This document shows, piece after piece, positions 1 to 8,327 of a stretch of DNA of 64,000 bases. A model generated the notes under the pieces. It searched no databases, had not been told where the DNA came from, and saw only the letters and a list, made by a program, of their open reading frames with translations. The stretch comes from an uncultured Parabacteroides sp. (GTDB lineage Bacteria > Bacteroidota > Bacteroidia > Bacteroidales > Tannerellaceae), in NCBI GenBank assembly GCA_949287365.1, contig CASEGC010000015.1:62001-126000 (forward strand). The letters are read 5' to 3'. Made by a program: the position numbers and the translations under genes. The number at the start of each line of letters is the position of its first letter. The first letter of the stretch is position 1.

Positions 1-568
1 TCATCCGGCGCATGAACTTATCGGCGGAGATGTTCCAATAGACCTCGTCAGTGTTCGGGATGAAAAGCGTGAGGACCGTCTCCGTCGTGAAGCCCAAGGA
101 GGCGCAATAGGCGGAGTCGTTCAACAGGCGCAGGAGAGCCTCCTTATCGAACATCAACTGCCCACCGATACGTTCCGCCAAGTCCTCTTTCGTACGGATA
201 TTGTTGAACGTGACGCGGGCGGCGACCTGATGCCCCCTGCGAAGGTCGTCCAGCAGCTCCCAGTCGCTCATTCCCGGACGCACGGCGTATTTCCCGGTAC
301 GCATCGACTCCGGATAACCCAGCCATCCGCCCAGGCGCGCGAAGTCCTTCACATGAAGGCAACGGGCGGAATCCTCCAATTGACGGCAAAGCGCGTCGAA
401 ATCCATTCCTTCCTTTATATATATGTAGACCGTCCTCTCCGGCATGAAATTCGGAGCCCATACCATACGATACAGCTTGTAAAGACCCATCGCCACCGAC
501 AAACCGATTACGCAAAGCGACGTGATAATCACCCCACGCCTTGAACGAACAAACCGACGCAAATCCAT
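1..568 (-). CDS. mltG: Endolytic murein transglycosylase MltG, 5' part only
   Basis: The reverse strand from 568 reads 189 open codons to the window edge, starting MDLRRFVRSRRG. A short basic cytoplasmic end is followed by one membrane segment (about residues 13-33), then a periplasmic domain containing YIYIKEGMDFDALCRQL and GKYAVRPGMS, which matches the LysM-like N-terminal part of the YceG/MltG family. These enzymes cut nascent peptidoglycan strands at the inner membrane and help set glycan length. The catalytic Glu and the rest of the YceG domain lie beyond position 1, so activity cannot be judged. The start is the only ATG ahead of the membrane segment. The assignment rests on sequence pattern memory of Bacteroidota homologues. 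Confidence 0.8.
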   Translation of the reverse strand, partial: MDLRRFVRSRRGVIITSLCVIGLSVAMGLYKLYRMVWAPNFMPERTVYIYIKEGMDFDALCRQLEDSARCLHVKDFARLGGWLGYPESMRTGKYAVRPGMSDWELLDDLRRGHQVAARVTFNNIRTKEDLAERIGGQLMFDKEALLRLLNDSAYCASLGFTTETVLTLFIPNTDEVYWNISADKFMRRM

Positions 569-640
569 AAATAAACGATTGAATATCAGAACGAGCGACA
601 AAAGTAGTATCTTTTTCCGAAAAAATGAGCGTGAAAGCCT

Positions 641-670
641 TGTTTATTTAAAATTATCATTCTACCTTTG
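641..670 (+). promoter_or_regulatory. Bacteroidota-type promoter for tRNA-Ser
   Basis: TTG at 641-643 and TACCTTTG at 663-670 are 19 bp apart, matching the Bacteroidota -33/-7 pattern (TTTG, TAnnTTTG). The tRNA starts 32 bp further on. Confidence 0.75.
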
Positions 671-701
671 CCACGCAATTCCGATAAAGGAGGAAACGCA
701 C

Positions 702-788
702 GGAAGTTTGGGTGAGTGGCTGAAACCAGCAGTTTGCTAAACTGCCGTACGGGTTACCGTACCGGGGGTTCGAATCCCCCAGCTTCCG
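702..788 (+). tRNA. tRNA-Ser (anticodon GCT)
   Basis: An 87-nt class II cloverleaf. The acceptor GGAAGTT pairs with AGCTTCC, the anticodon loop is TTGCTAA (GCT, reading AGC/AGU), the long variable arm is TACGGGTTACCGTA, and the T loop is GGGGGTTCGAATCCCCC. The discriminator is G788 as expected for Ser. CCA is not encoded. Confidence 0.95.
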
Positions 789-790
789 CG

Positions 791-824
791 AAGGCTACCG
801 ACAAACCGGTAGCCTTTTTCTTTT
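791..824 (+). terminator. Intrinsic terminator of tRNA-Ser
   Basis: AAGGCTACCG (791-800) pairs with CGGTAGCCTT (807-816) and a T-rich tract follows directly. Confidence 0.85.
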
Positions 825-889
825 TCAAGACCGACGATAACGCGACCAAAGCCCTTGGTTATGATTTCGTAAGGTTTTAACGCTTAATG

Positions 890-1975
890 TCAATCGACCT
901 GAATCTCCTTTACGGGCTGAGTCTTCTTCGTGTCCAACGGCACCGCGCAATAACTGACTTTAGAGAAATCTATCGTACGCAAATTGACGCTACGGATTGA
1001 GCTATCGTACATCGTGCGGAAATAGATAACGCCATTCGCCATGTCCGTGGCGGAAGTCCACTGCGTAGCGCTTGGAATGTCGCAAGGCACTTTCCCCAAC
1101 GGAAACTCTATGCCTATCGGAATATCGAAGTTATTCAGTATCTGGAAACATTGGAAAACCGTCTCCCTGGCCGTCTCCCGCCGAGGCGCGCTCGTTTGAT
1201 AAAAGGCCGCCCGTACGAAGCGCGATGGAGGGGTCACATCGCCCGGAATACCCAAGAAGCCGCTGCCCGCCCCGAACGATTTCAATTCCACGTCTCCTAA
1301 CTGGCGTTCGGGGGCGGTTCCCGTGAAAAGATTCACGTAATTATGCAAGTTGGTCAGTTGCCAATCAAAATCCGGAGAATTCGTCAAGACACCCAACTTA
1401 TTCTCATGAAATCGAGGGACACCGTCTATTATCTCAAGAACCAACTGACGGCCGGACTTATCGGCGAATCGCCAATGGACGGCCGAAGCCCGCGGGTCCA
1501 CGTTCACGACATGTATCTTTTCCAGCCGTTCCCGCACGTCGTCCACGCTCGCGCACTCACCCAAGAGATAAGAGACCAATTGCAAGTCCGCGACACTCGT
1601 CTCCTTCCGCAAGCTATCGTATGCCTCATAACCGCCGTAATTAGGGAAATAAAACAGACCCGCAGAGAAACCCGCCTCATTCAGCCCCTCCGCCACGAAC
1701 TCCTCCCGCTCAACGGCCAAGCCTACATATCCATAACGCGCGGTGAAGGTCATGCCGTCAACCCCTGTCGGCGTATACGAGCGTCCGACATGTCCTCTCG
1801 GCACGATCACATATTGGCTGTTCAAGTCACTGCCACCCCACTCTATGGTACGCGCCACTATCGTCGTGTCGCCTTTACTTTTCAACGTAATGCCGGTACA
1901 AGCGTCCGCTGGAAGCGGGTTAACGCATAAACAAGCCAAAGCGCACACGCATCCGATAATCCGATTTTTTCTCAT
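890..1975 (-). CDS. Secreted choloylglycine hydrolase / penicillin V acylase family protein
   Basis: 361 residues of the Ntn-hydrolase CBAH/PVA family, which cleaves conjugated bile salts, penicillin V or N-acyl-homoserine lactones. Residues 1-25 are a signal peptide ending PADA, so cleavage exposes Cys26 (CTGITLKSKG) as the N-terminal nucleophile. Arg42 is 16 residues after it, the same spacing as Cys2/Arg18 in characterised bile salt hydrolases. Residue 45 (RTIEW) is Glu where the Gram-positive enzymes have Asp21. The export signal suggests periplasmic action. Substrate cannot be read from sequence; bile salt hydrolase and PVA/acylase are both possible. It is transcribed alone, divergently from lysS. 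Confidence 0.85.
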   Translation of the reverse strand: MRKNRIIGCVCALACLCVNPLPADACTGITLKSKGDTTIVARTIEWGGSDLNSQYVIVPRGHVGRSYTPTGVDGMTFTARYGYVGLAVEREEFVAEGLNEAGFSAGLFYFPNYGGYEAYDSLRKETSVADLQLVSYLLGECASVDDVRERLEKIHVVNVDPRASAVHWRFADKSGRQLVLEIIDGVPRFHENKLGVLTNSPDFDWQLTNLHNYVNLFTGTAPERQLGDVELKSFGAGSGFLGIPGDVTPPSRFVRAAFYQTSAPRRETARETVFQCFQILNNFDIPIGIEFPLGKVPCDIPSATQWTSATDMANGVIYFRTMYDSSIRSVNLRTIDFSKVSYCAVPLDTKKTQPVKEIQVD

Positions 1976-2000
1976 GACAATAATCCTTTTTTATATATAA

Positions 2001-2030
2001 CAAAGAAACTCGAGATTAAGTTGAGACAAA
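2001..2030 (-). promoter_or_regulatory. Probable promoter of the choloylglycine-hydrolase-like gene
   Basis: On the minus strand TTTG (2030-2027) is followed after 18 bp by TTTCTTTG (2008-2001), one base off the TAnnTTTG -7 box. It lies 26 bp ahead of the start codon. Confidence 0.5.
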
Positions 2031-2113
2031 GCGCGTTTTTTCCACACGAACAACTATCCAAGCGAAAACATTCTTCGGTACACCCGCGAGGGAAAAACAT
2101 TTCCGGCGAATAA

Positions 2114-2207
2114 AAACTCTATCTTTAGCCTAAAGATATGCGTCTTCAGGTTAAAGATATATATCTTCAGCTTAAAGATATGTATCTTTAGGCTAAAGAT
2201 AGAGTTT
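2114..2207. repeat. 21-bp palindrome array, copy 1 (four units)
   Basis: Units start at 2121, 2142, 2163 and 2184, an exact 21-bp period. Unit 1 is the perfect 17-bp palindrome ATCTTTAGCCTAAAGAT. The outer ends AAACTCTATC and GATAGAGTTT also pair, so all 94 bp form an imperfect inverted repeat. It lies between the divergent hydrolase and lysS genes, about 110 bp upstream of the lysS -7 box. This copy lacks the longer flanks seen around copies 2-4. Confidence 0.95.
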
Positions 2208-2318
2208 CCTAAAGGAAGTGAAAAGTTTTTCATAGGCTATCCCGACGTTTTCCCTCAGCGCACGCACGAAAAATCGCACAGAAAAAAACATTTCTCAATA
2301 CAAATCAGAAATATTTTG

Positions 2319-2326
2319 TACTTTCG
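2319..2326 (+). promoter_or_regulatory. Probable -7 box of the lysS operon
   Basis: TACTTTCG resembles the Bacteroidota -7 consensus and lies 28 bp ahead of the lysS start. No good -33 box is seen. Confidence 0.5.
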
Positions 2327-2353
2327 CGTTAGATGGTATAAAAGAACAAAATA

Positions 2354-4081
2354 ATGAACCTATTAGAACTGAGTGAACAGGAAATCATCAGACGTAACAG
2401 TCTGGAGCAACTACGCGAGATGGGAATAACGCCATATCCCGCTGCCGAGTACGTGACAAACGCCTATTCCAAAGAGATAAAAGAGTCTTTCAAAGATGAC
2501 GCCGAACCTCGTCAGGTAAGCGTGGCGGGACGTATCATGAGCCGCAGGATCATGGGCAAGGCCTCGTTCATGGAGTTGCAAGATTCCGAAGGCAGGATAC
2601 AAGTCTATATCTCCAGAGACGATATATGCCCGGACGAGAACAAGGACCTTTATAATATCGTATTCAAGAAATTATTGGATATAGGTGATTTCGTCGGAAT
2701 CAAGGGTTTCGTGTTCAGGACTCAAATGGGGGAAATATCCGTTCACGCACGAGAGTTGACCCTTCTTTCCAAATCGCTTCGCCCGCTGCCTATCGTCAAG
2801 TACAAGGACGGCGTGGCTTACGATGGGTTCAACGACGCCGAGATGCGCTATCGCCAACGTTACGTGGATTTAATCGTAAACGAGGGAGTGAAAGACATTT
2901 TCATCAAACGGGCGAAGATAATCTCGACGATGCGGGCCATCCTCGACGAGGCCGGTTACACCGAGGTGGAGACCCCAATCCTGCAATCCATCCCGGGAGG
3001 GGCGAGCGCACGTCCTTTTATTACGCACCATAACACGTTAGATATAGACCTTTACCTCCGTATCGCCACCGAGCTTTACCTGAAACGTTTGATTGTCGGA
3101 GGGTTCGAAGGCGTATATGAGATAGGTAAAAACTTCCGTAACGAAGGAATGGACCGCACGCACAATCCGGAGTTCACCTGCATGGAGCTTTACGTCCAAT
3201 ACAAGGATTATAATTGGATGATGAGCTTCACGGAGCGATTGCTGGAGCGCATTTGCGTGACGGTAAACGGGACGAGCGAAAGTACGATAGACGGAAAGAC
3301 CATCAGCTTCAAGGCTCCTTATCGCCGCCTGCCCATCTTAGAAGCCATCAAGGAAAAGACAGGATACGACCTGGAGGGCAAGACGGAGGAGGAAATCCGC
3401 TCTATCTGCAAAGAGCTCAAGTTGGAAATCGATGACACCATGGGAAAAGGCAAATTGATTGACGAGATATTCGGGGAGTTCTGCGAGGGCACGTTCATCC
3501 AGCCGACATTCATCATCGATTATCCGGTGGAGATGAGTCCGCTGACAAAGATGCACCGTAGCAAGCCCGGACTGACCGAGCGTTTTGAGCTTATGGTCAA
3601 CGGAAAGGAGTTGGCGAACGCGTACAGCGAGCTAAACGACCCGTTGGACCAGGAAGAACGCTTCAAGGAACAATTGCGCCTGAGCGAGAAGGGAGACGAC
3701 GAGGCGATGTTTATCGACCAAGATTTCCTGCGCGCCTTGCAATTCGGCATGCCTCCCACGTCGGGTATCGGCATCGGCATCGACCGGTTGGTCATGCTGC
3801 TGACAGGGCAGACGACCATACAAGAGGTGCTGCTGTTCCCGCAAATGCGCCCGGAGAAAAAAGAGAAAAAGGACTCGGTGGACAAATACACGGCCACAGG
3901 CATTCCGGCGGAGTGGGTTCCCGCCTTGCAAAAAGCGGGTTACAATACGATTGATTCCTTGAAGAACGTGAATCCCAACAAACTGAGACAAGAGCTTTGC
4001 GAGCTTAACAAGAAATATAAATTAGAGCTGCGGAACCCGGCGTCTCAAGAGGTGGAGACATGGATCGCCAATATCGAATAA
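2354..4081 (+). CDS. lysS: Lysyl-tRNA synthetase, class II
   Basis: 575 residues. It charges tRNA-Lys in the cytoplasm. An OB-fold anticodon-binding domain (about 55-150) precedes the class II core with motif 2 [14 protein letters not shown] (from residue 261) and motif 3 [12 protein letters not shown] (from 471). The bacterial core ends near residue 500. About 70 further residues follow, containing [15 protein letters not shown] and NPNKLRQEL, resembling a small helix-hairpin domain. E. coli LysS is 505 residues; longer forms are, as I recall, usual in Bacteroidota. It is the first gene of lysS-gpsA-pgi-HAD, with gaps of 13, 6 and 19 bp. Confidence 0.97.
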   Translation: MNLLELSEQEIIRRNSLEQLREMGITPYPAAEYVTNAYSKEIKESFKDDAEPRQVSVAGRIMSRRIMGKASFMELQDSEGRIQVYISRDDICPDENKDLYNIVFKKLLDIGDFVGIKGFVFRTQMGEISVHARELTLLSKSLRPLPIVKYKDGVAYDGFNDAEMRYRQRYVDLIVNEGVKDIFIKRAKIISTMRAILDEAGYTEVETPILQSIPGGASARPFITHHNTLDIDLYLRIATELYLKRLIVGGFEGVYEIGKNFRNEGMDRTHNPEFTCMELYVQYKDYNWMMSFTERLLERICVTVNGTSESTIDGKTISFKAPYRRLPILEAIKEKTGYDLEGKTEEEIRSICKELKLEIDDTMGKGKLIDEIFGEFCEGTFIQPTFIIDYPVEMSPLTKMHRSKPGLTERFELMVNGKELANAYSELNDPLDQEERFKEQLRLSEKGDDEAMFIDQDFLRALQFGMPPTSGIGIGIDRLVMLLTGQTTIQEVLLFPQMRPEKKEKKDSVDKYTATGIPAEWVPALQKAGYNTIDSLKNVNPNKLRQELCELNKKYKLELRNPASQEVETWIANIE

Positions 4082-4094
4082 TAAGAAAGATACT

Positions 4095-5090
4095 ATGGAC
4101 TTGCCCGGAAAAATAGCGATTATGGGAGGTGGTAGCTGGGCTACCGCCTTAGCCAAGATCGTCCTTTCAACTCAAGACAGTATCAATTGGTACATGCGAC
4201 GTCCTGACCGGATAGAAGAATTCAAGCAATTAGGACACAATCCATGTTACCTGACTTCCATCAAATTCGATACCGACAAGATAAGTTTTTATTCCAATAT
4301 CAATCAAGCGATAAGGGATTCGGACACCTTGATTTTCGCGACTCCTTCGCCTTTCCTTAAACAACATTTAAAGAAGGTGAAAACGCCGCTGCAGGACAAA
4401 TTCATCATATCCGCCATAAAAGGTATAGTGCCGGACGAGAACATGTTAATCACGGACTACTTCGCGGAATATTACAAGGTCCCCACGGAGAACATCGCGG
4501 TCATCAGTGGTCCTTGCCACGCGGAGGAGATCGCGTTGGAACGCCTCTCTTACATCACGCTGGCTTGTTCCGACATCGAGAAAGCCCGTGTCATATCGCC
4601 CATTTTCAAGAGTCCTTATTTAAAGAACTCTTTCTGCAAGGATGTCACGGGTATCGAATACGCCGCGGTATTGAAAAACGTCTACGCCATCGCCGCCGGG
4701 ATTTGTCATGGGATGAAATACGGGGATAATTTCCAGGCCGTATTCATATCCAACGCGATCAAGGAGATGCGCGATTTCGTGGCTGCCGTACACGGACTGA
4801 GCCGAGATATCACCGACTCCGTCTATTTGGGGGACTTGCTGGTAACGGCCTATTCCCGGTTTAGCAGGAACCGGACTTTCGGAACCATGATTGGCAAAGG
4901 ATATTCCGTGAAGACGGCCCAGCTGGAAATGGAAATGATAGCGGAAGGCTATTACGGGACGAAATGTATGCATGAGATTAACGAGAGATATAAGGTATAT
5001 ATGCCAATCTTGGACGCCGTATATGATATCTTATACGAAAAGAAATCTCCCCTGACGGTCATCCGCCAATTGACAGAAACGTTTAAATAA
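4095..5090 (+). CDS. gpsA: Glycerol-3-phosphate dehydrogenase [NAD(P)+]
   Basis: 331 residues. It reduces dihydroxyacetone phosphate to sn-glycerol 3-phosphate for phospholipid synthesis. The N-terminal Rossmann loop is GGGSWATALAKI (11-22). The conserved SGPCHAEEI and the catalytic-lysine segment around EYAAVLKNVYAIAAGI are present. The length is normal for the family. It starts 13 bp after lysS and ends 6 bp before pgi, so it is co-transcribed with both. Confidence 0.95.
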   Translation: MDLPGKIAIMGGGSWATALAKIVLSTQDSINWYMRRPDRIEEFKQLGHNPCYLTSIKFDTDKISFYSNINQAIRDSDTLIFATPSPFLKQHLKKVKTPLQDKFIISAIKGIVPDENMLITDYFAEYYKVPTENIAVISGPCHAEEIALERLSYITLACSDIEKARVISPIFKSPYLKNSFCKDVTGIEYAAVLKNVYAIAAGICHGMKYGDNFQAVFISNAIKEMRDFVAAVHGLSRDITDSVYLGDLLVTAYSRFSRNRTFGTMIGKGYSVKTAQLEMEMIAEGYYGTKCMHEINERYKVYMPILDAVYDILYEKKSPLTVIRQLTETFK

Positions 5091-5096
5091 CAATAT

Positions 5097-6440
5097 ATGA
5101 AAAACATCAGCTTAAACATCGACAAGGTATTGGGCTTCATCCCCAAAGAACGGATTTACGCCCAAGAGACAAAAGCGACGCGATGCATCGCTACATTACA
5201 TGACGGAAATGGAGCGGGTAACGATTTCTTAGGTTGGTTACACCTTCCCTCCTCTGTCACGGAAGCCGAATTGACGGATATCGAGAATACCGCGAATACG
5301 CTTCGCTCCAAATGCGAGGTGGTAGTGGTTATCGGTATTGGCGGCAGTTATTTGGGCACCAAAGCGGTGGTGGAGGCATTGAACAATAGTTTCGACTGGC
5401 TGACAACCGACCGCAAGAATCCTGTCATGGTATATGCGGGAAATAATATCGGAGAAGACTATCTATATGAATTGAGCGAAATCCTCAAAGGTAAGCAATT
5501 CGGTATTATCAACATCTCGAAGTCTGGAACAACGACCGAACCCGCCTTGGCGTTCCGTATCCTGAAAAAGCAACTGGAAGAGGCCGTCGGGAAAGAGGAG
5601 GCGAAATGCCGTATCGTAGCTGTCACGGACGCTCATAAAGGTGCGTTACGCACTTTGGCCACCCAAGAGGGATATAAGACTTTCGTCATTCCCGATAATG
5701 TGGGCGGACGATTCTCCGTGCTGACCCCCGTGGGACTGTTGCCCATCGCAGTGGCGGGCATCAACATCCGTGAGCTTATCGCGGGCGCCGTGTCCATGGA
5801 GAAAGCGACGGACAAGGACGTTCCTTTCGGCGAGAATATGGCGGCTATCTATGCGGCAACCCGTAACGAATTATACAAGAACGGAAAGAAAATAGAGATA
5901 TTAGCTAACTTCCATCCCAAGTTGCATTATATCGCCGAGTGGTGGAAGCAGCTTTACGGCGAGAGCGAGGGCAAGGACGGCAAGGGTATCTTCCCCGCTT
6001 CGGTGGACTTGACGACAGACCTGCACTCGATGGGACAATGGATACAAGACGGCGAACGAACGATTTTCGAGACCGTCATCTCCGTGGAGACACCGGACCA
6101 TGAGCTTAGGGTGCCATCCGACAAGGAGAACCTGGACGGGCTGAACTTCATGGCCGGGAAACGCGTGGACGAGGTGAACAAGATGGCCGAGCTGGGCACC
6201 CAGCTGGCGCACGTGGACGGTGGCGTACCCAACATCAAGATCACCATGCCCAAGGTAGACGCTTTCCACATCGGGCAGCTATTCTATTTCTTCGAGAAGG
6301 CCTGCGGCATCAGCGGCTATATGCTGGAAGTCAATCCTTTCAACCAACCGGGCGTGGAGGCCTACAAGAAGAACATGTTCGCTCTCCTGAACAAGCCGGG
6401 ATACGAGAAAGAATCCGAGGCTATCAAAGCCCGCTTGTGA
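5097..6440 (+). CDS. pgi: Glucose-6-phosphate isomerase
   Basis: 447 residues, the size of the shorter bacterial PGI type. It interconverts glucose 6-phosphate and fructose 6-phosphate. Visible family marks are [15 protein letters not shown] near residue 80, the phosphate-binding [12 protein letters not shown], the [14 protein letters not shown] segment and a C-terminal [16 protein letters not shown] containing the catalytic Lys region. It follows gpsA by 6 bp and is followed by a HAD phosphatase at 19 bp. Confidence 0.96.
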   Translation: MKNISLNIDKVLGFIPKERIYAQETKATRCIATLHDGNGAGNDFLGWLHLPSSVTEAELTDIENTANTLRSKCEVVVVIGIGGSYLGTKAVVEALNNSFDWLTTDRKNPVMVYAGNNIGEDYLYELSEILKGKQFGIINISKSGTTTEPALAFRILKKQLEEAVGKEEAKCRIVAVTDAHKGALRTLATQEGYKTFVIPDNVGGRFSVLTPVGLLPIAVAGINIRELIAGAVSMEKATDKDVPFGENMAAIYAATRNELYKNGKKIEILANFHPKLHYIAEWWKQLYGESEGKDGKGIFPASVDLTTDLHSMGQWIQDGERTIFETVISVETPDHELRVPSDKENLDGLNFMAGKRVDEVNKMAELGTQLAHVDGGVPNIKITMPKVDAFHIGQLFYFFEKACGISGYMLEVNPFNQPGVEAYKKNMFALLNKPGYEKESEAIKARL

Positions 6441-6459
6441 AAACACTGAGACGTACGGA

Positions 6460-7209
6460 ATGATTCAAGAGGCGATTATCCGTTATTTGCGAAAGCGTCA
6501 GCAAAACGCTTTAACGCCCAAGGTGGTCTTGTTCGACATGGACGGTGTCCTATTCGACTCCATGCGTTTTCATGCGCGAGCCTGGTCCGAGGTAGCAACT
6601 AAGCATCATCTGATATTCACGACCACGGATTTTTACCTGTTCGAGGGACGCACCGGCGAAAGCACCATCAACGAATTGTTCCGACGGACATTCCACCGCA
6701 ACGCCACGGAAGAGGAGGCACACGCCATTTACGAGGAGAAGAGCCGACTGTTCAACAGCTACAACAGTCGCGTCCCTATGCCTGGTGCGGCGGACGTGTT
6801 GGAGGAGGTGGCGAAAGCGGGGCTGCGACGGTTGGTCGTCACTGGCTCCGGACAAAGGAGTCTCATCGACCAACTGAACCAGACTTACCCCGGCCATTTC
6901 GAGCGGGATAAGATGGTCACCGCTTTCGATGTCAAATTAGGGAAGCCGCATCCCGAGCCTTACTTGATAGGGTTGCGAAAGGCGGAAGCCAAGGCGAACG
7001 AGGCCTTCGTGATAGAGAACGCGCCGATGGGCGTGGAAGCGGGAGTGGCCGCGGGCATCTTCACCATTGCGGTGAACACCGGTCCTCTGCCGGACGAAGC
7101 GTTGACGGAAGCCGGGGCGGACCTACTTTATCCCGACATGGCCAGCCTCGCCAAGGACTGGCGGCGTATCATGGAAGCGGCCGCCGCCATTAAGGAATCG
7201 GGAATGTGA
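6460..7209 (+). CDS. HAD-family phosphatase, beta-phosphoglucomutase-like
   Basis: 249 residues. HAD motif I is DMDGVLFDS (nucleophile Asp26, acid/base Asp28), motif II is the VTGSG segment near 127, and motif III/IV are KLGKPHPEPYL and the acidic stretch around VIENAPMGVEAG. The C1-type cap between motifs I and II places it with beta-phosphoglucomutase and small sugar-phosphate phosphatases. The substrate is unknown; the operon with pgi hints at a sugar phosphate. It ends 100 bp before a convergent gene. Confidence 0.85.
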   Translation: MIQEAIIRYLRKRQQNALTPKVVLFDMDGVLFDSMRFHARAWSEVATKHHLIFTTTDFYLFEGRTGESTINELFRRTFHRNATEEEAHAIYEEKSRLFNSYNSRVPMPGAADVLEEVAKAGLRRLVVTGSGQRSLIDQLNQTYPGHFERDKMVTAFDVKLGKPHPEPYLIGLRKAEAKANEAFVIENAPMGVEAGVAAGIFTIAVNTGPLPDEALTEAGADLLYPDMASLAKDWRRIMEAAAAIKESGM

Positions 7210-7242
7210 CAAAGAAATATTTTTTACTCCACTCTCTTTTTA

Positions 7243-7312
7243 TGAAGGGCACGGACAAGCATGGGATTTCCCTTTTGCGAGGAAGGGAACCCGTGTAATC
7301 CGTGTCCTTTTA
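7243..7312. terminator. Bidirectional terminator between convergent genes
   Basis: An outer stem pairs GGCACGGA with TCCGTGTCC and an inner stem pairs TTTCCCTT with AAGGGAA. T and A tracts flank it. It lies between the HAD gene and the convergent membrane gene. Confidence 0.6.
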
Positions 7313-7313
7313 T

Positions 7314-7643
7314 TCATTCCTTTTTCTTTGGCATGGCGAACGTCGCGTAAAGTTGAAGAATGGCGGCGACGCTCAAACACAGAATCCATTCCGTGCGGTC
7401 ATTGAACATGAAACCCGAGGCGACAATCATCAGTAACCCTGCGAACACGTTGAAACGGTGCAGGCGACGGCTCCGGAAATCCATCCCGCTTACCGGGACG
7501 GTCAGGTAACAAACGGTAACGCCCGCCGCTCCAATGGCGAACAAGTAAGGAGCCACCATTTGGTGAACAAGGTACGACACGGCTCCGGCAAGCACCAATA
7601 AAGCCGCCACGCAAAACACGATGGATCTGATTCGCTGATTCAT
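7314..7643 (-). CDS. Small integral membrane protein of unknown function
   Basis: 109 residues with four hydrophobic segments (about 6-24, 31-50, 63-80 and 86-103) and a basic C-terminal end PKKKE. I recognise no named family. It starts 3 bp after the stop of the DivIC/FtsB-like gene, so the two are co-transcribed, which links it loosely to cell division or envelope work. There is no catalytic motif. Confidence 0.7.
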   Translation of the reverse strand: MNQRIRSIVFCVAALLVLAGAVSYLVHQMVAPYLFAIGAAGVTVCYLTVPVSGMDFRSRRLHRFNVFAGLLMIVASGFMFNDRTEWILCLSVAAILQLYATFAMPKKKE

Positions 7644-7646
7644 TCG

Positions 7647-7955
7647 CTATTTTTCCTTAATGACAAAAACATCCTCATTCGACCTTTTCATGAGATATTC
7701 CTCACGGGCGAAACGCTCCAAGCCCTCCTTGTCCGTACGCAAATTGTTCAATTTCTCGCTATTGACCTCTATTTCTTTCCGGTAATGGTCAATCTCCCTC
7801 TCCAGCTCGCGTATCTTCTGGTCATAAGTGTAACGCTTATAAAGACTGCTGTCACCCATCGTAAACGTGATAACCAAGAACACGATAGTAACCAACCAAT
7901 AAGCGTTAATCCACGATAAATATTTCATGTAAAAGTCTTTCAAGCGTGATATCAT
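7647..7955 (-). CDS. FtsB/DivIC-type septum formation initiator protein
   Basis: 102 residues: a short cytoplasmic end, one membrane segment (about 18-34) and a periplasmic coiled coil rich in E/K/R/L (about 45-85), followed by the family signature GLERFAREEYLMKR and DVFVIKE. These bitopic proteins bridge the early and late divisome. The size fits. It is first of a two-gene unit with the downstream membrane protein and diverges from the GH51 gene across repeat copy 2. Confidence 0.85.
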   Translation of the reverse strand: MISRLKDFYMKYLSWINAYWLVTIVFLVITFTMGDSSLYKRYTYDQKIRELEREIDHYRKEIEVNSEKLNNLRTDKEGLERFAREEYLMKRSNEDVFVIKEK

Positions 7956-8010
7956 GACATTGTTTTTTCGCGAAGATAATGAATTATTTTAACGCGAGTC
8001 CGATAGAAGA

Positions 8011-8254
8011 GAAAAAGGGAAAAGCGAGGACAAAAAACCTCGAACCCTACAGGAAAAAGTTCGCTACATGCCGGAAATTCTCTATCTTTAGCCTAAAGAT
8101 ACATATCGCAAGCCTAAAGATACATATCTTTAACCTAAAGATAGATATCTTCAGCCTAAAGATAGACTTTCATTCAGGGACTTTTGAATTTTTCCCGCCG
8201 GCTTTCCAAGTTTTCTTCCCAGGCATCGAATATTTTTTCCCTATCCGTTTTTTT
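8011..8254. repeat. 21-bp palindrome array, copy 2 (four units, long form)
   Basis: Units start at 8084, 8105, 8126 and 8147. Unit 2 has the left half-site ATCGCAAG instead of ATCTTTAG. The core is embedded in flanks shared with copies 3 and 4: AAAAAACCTCGAACCCTA upstream, and CCCGCCGGCTTTCCAAGTTT then CCCTATCCGTTTTTT downstream. The right end abuts the promoter region of the GH51 gene. Reading frames through it are open by chance of the 21-bp period. Confidence 0.95.
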
Positions 8255-8278
8255 ATTTCGAACTCACGTTATTTTATT

Positions 8279-8286
8279 TAACTTTG
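8279..8286 (+). promoter_or_regulatory. -7 box of the GH51 gene
   Basis: TAACTTTG matches TAnnTTTG, with TTTC at 8256-8259 in the -33 region. It lies 25 bp after the end of repeat copy 2 and 41 bp before the chosen start codon. Confidence 0.65.
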
Positions 8287-8327
8287 CGCTCATAGCATAC
8301 GATACTCTTACTTCAATAAATAAAGCG

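Noticed and set aside
841..889. Terminator after the choloylglycine-hydrolase-like gene (ACCAA/TTGGT stem)
   Set aside because: The stem is only five base pairs with no T tract on the minus strand.
7979..8281. Open frame across repeat copy 2 encoding repeated SLKI-type heptads
   Set aside because: The 21-bp period is a multiple of three, so frames stay open by construction. The spacing from flank to array differs by one base between copies 2 and 3, and the equivalent frame in copy 3 hits a stop, so the frame is not conserved.
8184..8327. N-terminal extension of the GH51 enzyme
   Set aside because: It would be encoded inside repeat copy 2 and upstream of the -7 box; the signal peptide starts at ATG 8328.
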